Shown piece by piece: positions 5,971-12,924 of a stretch of 12,924 bases of DNA (positions within the stretch are counted from its first letter, which is position 1; each line of letters begins with the position of its first letter). Both the position numbers and the translations under genes were made by a program. The notes under the pieces are model-generated. The model was given only the letters and a program-made list of their open reading frames with translations. It was not told where the DNA came from and made no database searches. Origin of the DNA: an uncultured Clostridia bacterium (GTDB lineage: Bacteria > Bacillota > Clostridia > Oscillospirales > CAG-272); the NCBI GenBank assembly GCA_946618395.1, contig CAMOLD010000030.1, positions 1 through 12,924 of the forward strand, written 5' to 3'.

Positions 5971-7230
5971 ATGGGACTGATCAAAGCTTTAAGCGATTCG
6001 ATCAAAGGCTCTCTTGCCGACCAATGGTTGGAGGTTCTGGAAGCAGATAATATGGACGACAGCACCGTGTTCACCAAGGGTGTTGCCGTTCGCCGCGACC
6101 GCAGAAACAACAACAAACGCGGAAATTCGGATGTCATTTCGGATGGTTCGATCATCCATGTATATCCCAACCAGTTTATGATCCTGGTGGACGGCGGCAA
6201 AATTGTTGACTACACCGCCGAAGAGGGATATTACCAGGTCAAAAATTCCGCCGCGCCCTCGCTGTTCAACGGCCAGTTCGGCGCCGCCCTCAAGGATACC
6301 TTTGCGCGCGTCAAATATTCCGGAACGCCCTCCTATAAACAGCAGGCGTTCTTCATCAATTTGCAGGAAATCAAGGGCATCCGTTTCGGAACGCCCAACC
6401 CGGTCAACTATTTTGACCAGTTCTATAATGCCGAATTGTTCCTGCGCGCGCACGGGACCTATTCCATTAAAATTACCGATCCCATCAAGTTTTATTCCGA
6501 GGCGATTCCAAAGAACGCCTCCCGCGTAGACATCAACGATATCAACGCGCAATACCTTTCCGAATTTTTGCAGGCGTTTGGCGCGGCGCTCAACCGCATG
6601 TCGCTGGAAGTGCGCATTTCGCAGGTCATGTCCAAATTGCCCGAGCTTTCCAAGTTCATGTCCACCGAGCTGGACGAAAGCTGGAAGGAACTGCGCGGCT
6701 TTGAGGTGCTTGCTGTTGGTATTGCCAGCGTCAGCTATGACGAGGAATCCAAAAAGCTCATCAATCTGCGCAACCAGGGCGCTATGTTGAGCGATCCTTC
6801 TGTCCGTGAGGGCTATGTCCAGGGCGCGGTCGCGCGCGGAATCGAGAACGCCGGAAGCAACGCTGCCGGCGGCGCGCAGGCGTTTATGGGCATGGGACTT
6901 GGTATGGGTGCCGCCGGCGGATTTATGGCGTCGGCTTCGGCTTCAAACCAGGCGCAAATGCAACAACAGGCAAAAAAAGAGGCAGAGGGCGGCTGGACCT
7001 GCCCCAAATGCGGCAAGGTGAACAGCGGCAAATTCTGCTCCGAGTGCGGCGCTTCCAAGCCCGCGGCGCAGGGTTGGGTTTGTCCGAAGTGCGGAAAATC
7101 CAACACCGGCAAATTCTGCTCCGAATGCGGTCAGCCCAAGCCCGCCGGCGAATGGGTTTGCCCCAAGTGCGGCCATCAAAACGCCGCCGGAACCAAATTC
7201 TGCCCCGAATGCGGACAGGCAAAAGACTGA
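5971..7230 (+). CDS. ydjI: YdjI-like SPFH-domain protein with three C-terminal zinc ribbons
   Basis: The 419-residue product belongs to the SPFH/band 7-like family of Bacillus YdjI (often annotated 'virion core protein'). The opening MGLIKALSDSIKGSLADQWL and the blocks VFTKGVAVRRD, GSIIHVYPNQFMILVDGGKI and FFINLQEIKGIRFGTP are typical. A Gly/Ala/Met-rich linker (about 295-340) then leads to three zinc ribbons starting near residues 342, 369 and 395, each with CPKCG and FCSECG or FCPECG, giving twelve cysteines. There is no membrane helix, so association with the membrane is probably peripheral. In B. subtilis the relatives form the pspA-ydjG-ydjH-ydjI cell-envelope stress operon; here ydjI comes first and no pspA is present. 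AAAGGAG (5956-5962) lies 8 bases before the ATG. I see no clear promoter in the 35 bases between the preceding terminator and the gene, so either read-through or an atypical promoter is needed. Confidence 0.88.
   Translation: MGLIKALSDSIKGSLADQWLEVLEADNMDDSTVFTKGVAVRRDRRNNNKRGNSDVISDGSIIHVYPNQFMILVDGGKIVDYTAEEGYYQVKNSAAPSLFNGQFGAALKDTFARVKYSGTPSYKQQAFFINLQEIKGIRFGTPNPVNYFDQFYNAELFLRAHGTYSIKITDPIKFYSEAIPKNASRVDINDINAQYLSEFLQAFGAALNRMSLEVRISQVMSKLPELSKFMSTELDESWKELRGFEVLAVGIASVSYDEESKKLINLRNQGAMLSDPSVREGYVQGAVARGIENAGSNAAGGAQAFMGMGLGMGAAGGFMASASASNQAQMQQQAKKEAEGGWTCPKCGKVNSGKFCSECGASKPAAQGWVCPKCGKSNTGKFCSECGQPKPAGEWVCPKCGHQNAAGTKFCPECGQAKD
6994..7218 (+). repeat. Three tandem zinc-ribbon coding units in ydjI
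   Basis: Units beginning with a TGG codon at 6994, 7075 and 7153 are spaced 81 and 78 bases apart and encode near-copies of the pattern W-x-CPKCG-x(n)-KFC-x-ECG. DNA identity between units one and two is high around the AAATTCTGCTCCGA segment. The array could gain or lose units by recombination. Confidence 0.85.
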
Positions 7231-7237
7231 TTTTGTC

Positions 7238-8299
7238 ATGTCGGAACAAGCGGCAACCTATGAATGCCCAAACTGCGGGGCGGCGTTAACTTTTAACGCC
7301 GCCGAGCAGCTTTTTACCTGTGATTTTTGCCTTTCCAAATTCACAAGGCAACAGGTTTTAAGCGCCAATAGCGAGGCAAAATTGCGCGAGGAAGAGGCGG
7401 CGGAAGCGCAGTTCAACGCGCAAATGAACGAATACGAATGCAAGCATTGCGGCGCGCATGTCATTGCCGATACCAACACCGTTGCAAGCACCTGCGCCTA
7501 TTGCCACAATCCCGTTGTTCTTGTCGGTCGGCTTTCGGGCGAAATGAAACCCAAAAAAATCATTCCTTTCGGCTACGACAAAGCGGCGGCGAAAGAGATT
7601 TTTTTCCAGTTCGTCAAAAAGAAATGGTTTGTGCCAAAGGCATTTTTTGTTAAGGAGCAGGTGGAAAAAATCGCCGGTGTCTATTATCCTTTCTGGGTCA
7701 CCGACGTCAATACCGATTCGCAAATCAAAGCCCACGGAACGCATATCCGCAAATGGCGGTCGGGTAACCGCGAATACACCGAGGTCTCGCATTACGAAAT
7801 TTACCGCCGCGGGAAAATCCATTTTGAGGATTTGACCACTGCGGCGCTTTCCGATGCGGATAAAAAAATGCTGGAAGGAATTTTGCCCTATCCGAGCGCG
7901 GCGCTCAAAGAGTTCTCCATGCCCTATCTTTCGGGCTACACCGCAAAAAAGCGGGATATTGAAAGGGACGACATCAAAGCCGAGCTCAAAGGCAGGATCG
8001 ATCGCTATTCCGAGCGGATTCTGCGCGCCACCATCATGCCTTACAGCACCCTGGACGTTTACGGCAGGAACAGCCGCGTGCTGAACAGCCATTGGGATTA
8101 TTCGCTTCTCCCCGTTTGGGTGCTGACCTACCGGGATGAGAAAAAGGGAAAAACCTACGTTTACACGATGAACGGGCATACCGGGAAGGTGCACGGAGAA
8201 CTGCCGGTCAGCCGGTGGAAGCTCGCGCTGTTTGCCGGTGCGGTCGCAACGGTGCTGACAGGATTATTTACGCTGATTGGAGGGCTGTTTTTGCAATGA
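7238..8299 (+). CDS. ydjG: YdjG-like zinc-ribbon protein with C-terminal membrane helix
   Basis: This 353-residue protein resembles Bacillus YdjG, the TFIIB-type zinc-ribbon member of the pspA-ydjGHI cluster. Two zinc ribbons lie at the N-terminus: Cys10/Cys13 with Cys28/Cys31, and Cys68/Cys71 with Cys86/Cys89, separated by a charged helical stretch (44-63). The middle contains the conserved-looking IIPFGYDKAAAKEIF and VYYPFWVTD. Near the end, LLPVWVLTYR and YTMNGHTGKVHGELP precede one hydrophobic segment (about 327-353) that reaches the C-terminus, so the bulk of the protein is probably cytoplasmic and tail-anchored. The start lies 7 bases after ydjI with only a weak ribosome binding site, suggesting coupling to ydjI translation. 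Its stop codon overlaps the next gene's ATG (ATGA). Function in membrane stress is inferred from the relatives; no enzymatic motif is seen. Confidence 0.82.
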   Translation: MSEQAATYECPNCGAALTFNAAEQLFTCDFCLSKFTRQQVLSANSEAKLREEEAAEAQFNAQMNEYECKHCGAHVIADTNTVASTCAYCHNPVVLVGRLSGEMKPKKIIPFGYDKAAAKEIFFQFVKKKWFVPKAFFVKEQVEKIAGVYYPFWVTDVNTDSQIKAHGTHIRKWRSGNREYTEVSHYEIYRRGKIHFEDLTTAALSDADKKMLEGILPYPSAALKEFSMPYLSGYTAKKRDIERDDIKAELKGRIDRYSERILRATIMPYSTLDVYGRNSRVLNSHWDYSLLPVWVLTYRDEKKGKTYVYTMNGHTGKVHGELPVSRWKLALFAGAVATVLTGLFTLIGGLFLQ

Positions 8300-8517
8300 C
8301 GATTACACCGGCTCTATTTTTCGTTGCGCTTGCGCTCGCGGTCCTTTGCGCCGCTGCCGGCGTCTTTTTGGTGGTCCGCAAATATTCCATGAAGCATACC
8401 CCTGTGGATTACCCGCTGGACCAGTTTACCAAACTGGACTTGCAGGAGCGGTCCGATATCTTTGTTGGCAAAGAGGTTACCAGCCGCGTCATTTCGGAGG
8501 ACAACGGGCGAAAATAA
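8296..8517 (+). CDS. Small single-pass membrane protein resembling the end of YdjH
   Basis: A 73-residue protein starts at the ATG that overlaps the ydjG-like stop codon by 4 bases. One hydrophobic segment (about residues 4-27, ALFFVALALAVLCAAAGVFL within it) is followed by a basic stretch VVRKYSMKH and a polar cytoplasmic tail with TPVDYPLDQFTKLDLQERSD and then FVGKEVTSRVI. By recollection, the tail resembles the region just after the last membrane helix in YdjH-type proteins, where a similar 'LxLxxxxDxFxxxxVTxR' pattern is found. The TPM domain that normally precedes that helix is missing and so is the glycine/serine-rich end. Position as third gene after ydjI and ydjG supports a YdjH-derived role. 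It is expressed by coupling to ydjG and ends before the hairpin at 8550-8590. An unrelated small membrane protein is the main alternative. Confidence 0.75.
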   Translation: MTITPALFFVALALAVLCAAAGVFLVVRKYSMKHTPVDYPLDQFTKLDLQERSDIFVGKEVTSRVISEDNGRK

Positions 8518-8549
8518 GGAAACAACGATTCAAGAAAAAACAAAAATTT

Positions 8550-8590
8550 ACCGCAGGGGGCGCCGGTGCTCGGGGGTCCTCTGCGGTTTT
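8550..8590 (+). terminator. Probable intrinsic terminator of the ydjI-ydjG cluster
   Basis: ACCGCAGGGG (8550-8559) pairs with CCTCTGCGGT (8578-8587) over 10 positions including one G-U pair, followed by TTTT (8587-8590). The loop is large and GC-rich, with GGCGCC inside it, and the T-run is short, so termination may be partial. I see no convincing -10/-35 pair in the remaining 34 bases before the next gene, which suggests that leak-through may drive the activase pair. Confidence 0.65.
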
Positions 8591-8624
8591 GAATGAATGC
8601 AATTTCAATTTGAAGAGGAAATTC

Positions 8625-9962
8625 ATGGCAAAACAAACAAACAAACTGCCGGCGGATCACGGCTTTCCCAATCCGCCGTTCACCAAAGAGATGAAAGCGA
8701 CGCACACCATTCTTGCGCCGGATATTTTTCCCATCCACATGCGCCTCATCTCCGAGATTTTTCAAATGTATGGCTATCACTTCCGCATTTTGCGCGAAGG
8801 GGGAAAAGCCGTCATTCAAAAGGGGCTGGAACAGCTGCACAACGATATGTGCTATCCCGCCATCTGCATGTCGGGACAGCAACTTTACGCGCTGGCTTCC
8901 GGCGAGGTGGATCCGCATAAAGCCGCGCTCATCCAGTTCCAAACCGGAGGCGGTTGCCGCGCGTCCAACTATATCTGGATGATCCGCAAGGCGCTCCACA
9001 ATATGGGAATGGACGACGTTCCCGTCCTCTCTTTAAGCTTTTCCAAAATGGAAAAGAACAGCGGCTTCCGCATTTCCAAATTGATGATGATGAAGGGCAT
9101 TGTCGCCGTGATGTATGGCGATATGCTCATGTTGCTCAAAAACCAAATCAAGCCCTACGAGGCAAACCCCGGCGACACCCAAAAGGTGGTTGACCGCTGG
9201 GTCTCGGAACTGATTGGGCAATTTTACAAAAACCGCGGGCTGTTTGGCAAAGCGTTCCGCCGGAATATGCAGGCCATCGCCGCCGATTTCCATGCCATCC
9301 CGCGCAAAAATGTCAAAAAGACAAAGGTTGGCATCGTTGGCGAAATCTACGTCAAATATTCGCCCATCGGCAACAACGGGTTGGAGGAATTTTTGGAATC
9401 GCAGAACTGCGAATTTATGGTTCCCGGCGTGCTGGCGTTTTTTCAATACATGTTTGACAATCAAAAAACCGACCGCAAGCTCTACGGCGGCAGCATTCGC
9501 GGCGCCGTGGTTGCCAAGGCGGGCTCGGCAATGATGCGCCGGGTGGAAAAAGTCTTTATCGAAACGCTCCGGCAATACCCTGATTTCGTTGTTCCAACGC
9601 CCTTTTCCCATATTTGCGAGCTGGGCGACCGCGTCATTGGCAGAGGGGTGAAGATGGGCGAAGGCTGGCTTTTACCCGCCGAGATTGCCGAGCTGTTGGA
9701 AAAAGGATACAACAACATTATTTGCGCGCAACCGTTTGGTTGCCTGCCCAACCATATTGTTGCCAAAGGGACCATTCGCACGTTGCGCAACCTCTATCCC
9801 AATGCCAACATCTGCCCGGTGGACTATGACGCCGGCGCTTCCAAGGTCAACCAGGAAAACCGCATTAAACTGATGCTTGCGCTGGCGCAGGAAGCGGAAA
9901 GCCAACCAAAGCCCGACCAATCCAAAAAAGGAGAACCCCGCATTGAAACGAATCGGAATTGA
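8625..9962 (+). CDS. HgdB-like 2-hydroxyacyl-CoA dehydratase-family protein (activase-associated)
   Basis: This 445-residue protein matches the C-terminal part of the large clostridial 'acyl-CoA dehydratase activase' proteins, which is related to the dehydratase subunit HgdB. Cysteines that look conserved are Cys76 and Cys81 in MCYPAICMSGQ, Cys111 in QTGGGCRASNY, and Cys373 in QPFGCLPNHIVAKG; some probably bind an iron-sulfur cluster. The ending NICPVDYDAGASKVNQENRI is typical, followed by a loose charged tail. No signal or membrane segment is seen, so it is cytoplasmic. The ATG at 8625 follows AGAGGAA. The last 20 bases overlap the next gene's start, whose ribosome binding site lies inside this gene, so the two are tightly coupled. 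The family is expected to take part in ATP-driven single-electron chemistry on an unidentified acyl-CoA or other substrate; that is inference. Confidence 0.85.
   Translation: MAKQTNKLPADHGFPNPPFTKEMKATHTILAPDIFPIHMRLISEIFQMYGYHFRILREGGKAVIQKGLEQLHNDMCYPAICMSGQQLYALASGEVDPHKAALIQFQTGGGCRASNYIWMIRKALHNMGMDDVPVLSLSFSKMEKNSGFRISKLMMMKGIVAVMYGDMLMLLKNQIKPYEANPGDTQKVVDRWVSELIGQFYKNRGLFGKAFRRNMQAIAADFHAIPRKNVKKTKVGIVGEIYVKYSPIGNNGLEEFLESQNCEFMVPGVLAFFQYMFDNQKTDRKLYGGSIRGAVVAKAGSAMMRRVEKVFIETLRQYPDFVVPTPFSHICELGDRVIGRGVKMGEGWLLPAEIAELLEKGYNNIICAQPFGCLPNHIVAKGTIRTLRNLYPNANICPVDYDAGASKVNQENRIKLMLALAQEAESQPKPDQSKKGEPRIETNRN
9928..9945 (+). promoter_or_regulatory. Ribosome binding site and TTG start of the activase
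   Basis: AAGGAG (9928-9933) stands 9 bases before TTG (9943-9945). The next residues, KRIGIDIGSTT, are the start of the ATPase fold. A start at the upstream ATG (9877) would add 22 residues of non-conserved sequence with no ribosome binding site. The site is inside the end of the preceding gene. Confidence 0.85.
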
Positions 9963-12858
9963 TATAGGATCCACAACCATCAAATGCGCGGTTTTGGACG
10001 AGGGCGGGGCCCTTGTTCATTCCTCCTATGAGCGGCACCGCGCTTGTATTGCGCCCATGATGGCGGCAATTCTGCGTGACCTTTCTCAAAAATATCCCGG
10101 CGAGGAGCTTCGCCTTGCCATTTCCGGCTCCGCCGGTATGGGCATTGCAAACGACTTGGATTTGCCCTTCGTGCAGGAGGTTTACGCCACGCGGCTTGCC
10201 GTGCTGGAAAAAATGCCGGATACCGACGCGGTCATTGAGCTGGGCGGCGAGGACGCAAAAATCCTGTTTTTAGGTAAATCGCTGGAAGTCCGCATGAACG
10301 GCACCTGCGCCGGCGGAACCGGCGCCTTTATTGACCAGATGGCGGAACTGATGAGCCTTTCGCCCGAAGAGCTGGAAACCCTTGCCGAACAGAGCGAAAA
10401 GCTCTACACCATCGCCTCGCGGTGCGGCGTGTTTGCAAAATCGGATGTTCAACCGCTGCTCAACCAGGGGGCGCAGAAAAAGGACATTGCCGCCAGCATT
10501 TTTTATGCCGTTGTCAACCAAACGGTTGCCGGTCTTGCGCAGGGGCGCGAAATTTCGGGCAACCTGCTCTATTTGGGAGGACCGCTGACATTCTTCCCCT
10601 ATTTGCGCCTGGCGTTTGACAAAACCCTCAAAGCAAAAGGAACCTGCCCGGAGCATTCGCTCTTTTTCGTTGCCATGGGCGCGGCGCTCTCTCCGGGTGC
10701 CGTAGCCGTTGACGCGCGTGCGCTCGCCGAAAAGGTGGAGACCTACCAAAGCAAAACCGCGTTTGCCGGGTGCCGCCCGCTCTTTGAAAATCCGGCGGAC
10801 TATGACGCGTTTGTCGCCCGCCACAAAACAGACTCGCGCGGGATCCACGAGATCACCGAACCAAGCGGAGATCTGTTTTTGGGTATTGACGCCGGTTCCA
10901 CCACCGTCAAAGCCGTGCTTTGTGACCGTGATGGCAACCTGTTTTGTCCCATGTATCTGCCCAATAGCGGCAACCCCATTCCGCTGATTCGCAACTACCT
11001 GTCCGAGCTTTACGCCAAATTTCCGGATATTCACATCGTCGGTTCGGCGGTCACGGGGTATGGCGAGGCGATGATTCAAAATGCCTTTGGCGTTGGGTGC
11101 GGCGTTGTGGAAACGGTTGCGCACTATACCGCCGCGGCGCATTTTTGTCCGGAAGTCGATTTCATTTTGGATATCGGCGGGCAGGACATCAAGTGCTTCC
11201 GCATCCGGAACGGTGCCATTGACAGCATCTTCCTCAACGAGGCGTGCTCCTCGGGTTGCGGTTCCTTTTTGCAAACCTTTGCCGGCGTTTTGGGCTTTAC
11301 GCCCGAGGAGTTTGCCAAACAGGCGCTCTTTGCCAAAAGCCCGGTTGACCTCGGCTCGCGCTGCACTGTGTTTATGAACAGCTCGGTCAAGCAGGCGCAA
11401 AAGGACGGTGCTACCGTTGCCGATATTTCGGCAGGGCTTTCGGTCAGCGTGGTCAAAAACGCGCTGTATAAGGTCATCCGGTGTGCCAACCCCTCCCGCC
11501 TGGGCGACCATATCGTGGTGCAGGGCGGCACCTTCCTCAACGACGCGGTTCTGCGCGCGTTCGAGCAGGAGCTGGGCAAGGATGTTTTGCGCCCCTCTGT
11601 TGCCGGTTTGATGGGTGCCTACGGTGCCGCACTTTACGCCATGGCGCACGACAAAGGGGAGAACAAGCTCATCGACGCCGCCGGGCTGAAAGCTTTTGCG
11701 CACGAGGTCAGCGCGTTGACCTGCAATGGCTGCCAAAACCATTGTCGCCTGACGGTCAACAAGTTTTCCAACGGCAAGCGCTATATTGCCGGCAACCGGT
11801 GCGAAAAGCCGGTGCAAACCGAGAAGAACCGCACGCATTTCAACCTTTACGATTATAAATACCGCCTGCTTGCGGAATACCGCAAGAATGAGGTTCGCCA
11901 TCCCGGCGCCAAAACGGTGGGGCTGCCCATGGTGCTCAATAACTATGAGCTTTTGCCTTTTTGGTGGACCATGTTTGATTCTTTGGGCTACAACGTTGCC
12001 GTTTCGGGCGAGTCGAATCACGCCCTCTACGTCAAAGGGCAGCATACCATCTCCTCTGACACCGCCTGCTACCCCGCAAAACTGGCGCACGGGCACATTG
12101 AAGACCTTTTGGAAAAGAGGATTGACATCCTGTTCTACCCCGGCATGAGCTACAATGTGGAGGAGGGCTACGGTGTTAACCACTACAACTGCCCCATTGT
12201 TGCCTACTATCCGTCGGTCATCGGCGCAAACGTCAAAATGCCGGAGAAAGTGACCTATATCAACGGTTTTTTGAGCCTTGCCGACCGCCGCATTTTTGCA
12301 AAGCATTTCGTCCGGGTCATGGGCGAGAAGGGGATTGCGGTGCCGCTTGCCGATGCCAAAAAAGCCGCCAAAGCCGCCTTTGCCGCCTATGACGGGCACA
12401 TGGAAGCCGTGCGGCAAAAGGGCGAGGAATACCTGCGGCTTGCCAAAGAGAAGGGAATGCCGGTCATTGTTCTTGCCGGCAGACCCTACCATATCGATCC
12501 CGAAATTAACCACGGTATCGACCGTCTGCTTTGCGATCTTGGCGCCGTTGTGGTGACCGAGGACGCGGTGGCGCGCAAGGCAAAGCCCTTTGAAACCACC
12601 GTTTTGAACCAATGGACCTACCACGCGCGGCTTTACGCGGCGGCAAGATTTGTTGCCGATTCGGGCGATCCCAAGCTGAATTTGGTGCAACTCGTCTCCT
12701 TTGGTTGCGGCGTGGACGCCGTGACCACCGACGAAGTCCGCGCCATTCTGGAATGCCGTGGCAAACTCTACACGCAAATCAAAATTGACGAAATCGCCAA
12801 CCTCGGCGCAGTCAAAATCCGCCTGCGCAGCCTGTTTGCGGTGGCGGAGAAGCAGTAG
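9943..12858 (+). CDS. Double-domain BadF/BcrA-type activase with DUF2229 region
   Basis: The 971-residue product contains two ASKHA-fold ATPase domains of the HgdC/BadF/BcrA type. The first (about 3-255) has GIDIGSTT, ELGGEDAK, Cys122 in NGTCAGGTGAF and Cys161 in SRCGVFAKSD. The second (about 311-570) has GIDAGSTT, DIGGQDIK, Cys435 in NEACSSGCGSF and Cys474 in SRCTVFMNSS. In both, the two cysteines are 39 residues apart, the spacing of the cluster ligands in HgdC. A DUF2229-type region follows, with a cysteine group (594, 597, 601 and 620), AGRPYHIDPEINHG (from about 845) and SFGCGVDAV (Cys922). Such activases use ATP to push one electron onto a dehydratase-like partner; here the partner is presumably the HgdB-like protein encoded just upstream. 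No dehydratase genes for a known fermentation pathway are in view, so the substrate is unknown. Cytoplasmic; the reading frame is intact. Confidence 0.9.
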   Translation: MKRIGIDIGSTTIKCAVLDEGGALVHSSYERHRACIAPMMAAILRDLSQKYPGEELRLAISGSAGMGIANDLDLPFVQEVYATRLAVLEKMPDTDAVIELGGEDAKILFLGKSLEVRMNGTCAGGTGAFIDQMAELMSLSPEELETLAEQSEKLYTIASRCGVFAKSDVQPLLNQGAQKKDIAASIFYAVVNQTVAGLAQGREISGNLLYLGGPLTFFPYLRLAFDKTLKAKGTCPEHSLFFVAMGAALSPGAVAVDARALAEKVETYQSKTAFAGCRPLFENPADYDAFVARHKTDSRGIHEITEPSGDLFLGIDAGSTTVKAVLCDRDGNLFCPMYLPNSGNPIPLIRNYLSELYAKFPDIHIVGSAVTGYGEAMIQNAFGVGCGVVETVAHYTAAAHFCPEVDFILDIGGQDIKCFRIRNGAIDSIFLNEACSSGCGSFLQTFAGVLGFTPEEFAKQALFAKSPVDLGSRCTVFMNSSVKQAQKDGATVADISAGLSVSVVKNALYKVIRCANPSRLGDHIVVQGGTFLNDAVLRAFEQELGKDVLRPSVAGLMGAYGAALYAMAHDKGENKLIDAAGLKAFAHEVSALTCNGCQNHCRLTVNKFSNGKRYIAGNRCEKPVQTEKNRTHFNLYDYKYRLLAEYRKNEVRHPGAKTVGLPMVLNNYELLPFWWTMFDSLGYNVAVSGESNHALYVKGQHTISSDTACYPAKLAHGHIEDLLEKRIDILFYPGMSYNVEEGYGVNHYNCPIVAYYPSVIGANVKMPEKVTYINGFLSLADRRIFAKHFVRVMGEKGIAVPLADAKKAAKAAFAAYDGHMEAVRQKGEEYLRLAKEKGMPVIVLAGRPYHIDPEINHGIDRLLCDLGAVVVTEDAVARKAKPFETTVLNQWTYHARLYAAARFVADSGDPKLNLVQLVSFGCGVDAVTTDEVRAILECRGKLYTQIKIDEIANLGAVKIRLRSLFAVAEKQ

Positions 12859-12869
12859 AGGGACAAATA

Positions 12870-12918
12870 CAAGGGGGCGGGAGGACTTTCTTGAAAGAAA
12901 GAACCTCCCGCCCCCTTG
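12870..12918. repeat. Long perfect palindrome after the activase gene (possible terminator or dispersed repeat)
   Basis: A 15-base arm (12870-12884, CAAGGGGGCGGGAGG) is exactly complementary to 12904-12918. Inside, CTTTCT (12886-12891) pairs with AGAAAG (12896-12901) around a TGAA loop, with a one-by-two internal bulge, giving about 21 base pairs in all. A further GGGA (12860-12863) could pair with TCCC (12921-12924). No T-run follows on either strand, so a classic intrinsic terminator is doubtful. The window ends here, so its full extent is unknown. Confidence 0.85.
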
Positions 12919-12924
12919 CATCCC

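Noticed and set aside
8518..8624. Riboswitch or leader attenuator before the activase pair
   Set aside because: The gap is only 107 bases with one simple hairpin. I see no known aptamer sequence and no competing antiterminator pairing, so a terminator is the simpler reading.
12870..12918. CRISPR repeat or insertion-sequence end
   Set aside because: Only one copy is visible, there is no spacer periodicity, no transposase and no target-site duplication in the window.
10270..12921. Very long open frame (883 codons) on the minus strand opposite the activase
   Set aside because: The plus-strand frame carries all motifs of the activase family. The antisense product shows no domain, and the frame is open only because of GC-biased codon use. 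It would also run through the terminal palindrome.

Overview
The window looks like chromosomal housekeeping DNA from an anaerobic member of the Clostridia (Firmicutes), probably an uncultured gut-type Oscillospirales relative. This is inferred from the families present (YhaO/YhaN, HemW, a DUF1292 protein, a YdjI/YdjG-type pair, a giant orphan acyl-CoA dehydratase activase), from consensus sigma-A promoters with 17-bp spacers, from strong AAGGAG-type ribosome binding sites, from TTG starts and from mid-range GC. I see no phage, transposon, CRISPR, tRNA or rRNA.

Left block, minus strand (1-3990): yhaO (SbcD-like metallophosphoesterase) overlaps yhaN (SbcC-like ATPase with a membrane hairpin in its middle) by 4 bases. 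An HD-domain hydrolase gene follows, cut by the window edge. It has its own perfect-consensus promoter but no terminator separates it from yhaN. The order recalls Bacillus yhaO-yhaN-yhaM.

Centre (4027-5935): two back-to-back extended -10 promoters separate yhaO from hemW, a radical SAM heme chaperone. A small acidic DUF1292 protein follows from its own promoter. The 312-base gap after it holds a structured RNA that I read as 6S RNA (ssrS), ending in a strong intrinsic terminator.

Right block, plus strand (5971-12858): a three-gene membrane-associated cluster comes first. It holds a YdjI-like SPFH protein with three zinc ribbons, a YdjG-like zinc-ribbon protein with a C-terminal membrane helix, and a 73-residue membrane protein resembling only the end of YdjH. 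It closes with a hairpin terminator. Next is a translationally coupled pair: a 445-residue HgdB-like protein and a 971-residue protein with two BadF/BcrA-type ATPase domains plus a DUF2229 region. Together they match the usual ~1,400-residue one-piece activase, but split and with the HgdB-like part first. A long perfect palindrome closes the window.

The points most worth a second look are the split and reordered activase, the 6S RNA with an inverted repeat at its 5' end, the minimal YdjH-like protein, and the terminal palindrome that lacks a T-tract. I found no clear evidence for a wholly new defence or mobile system.
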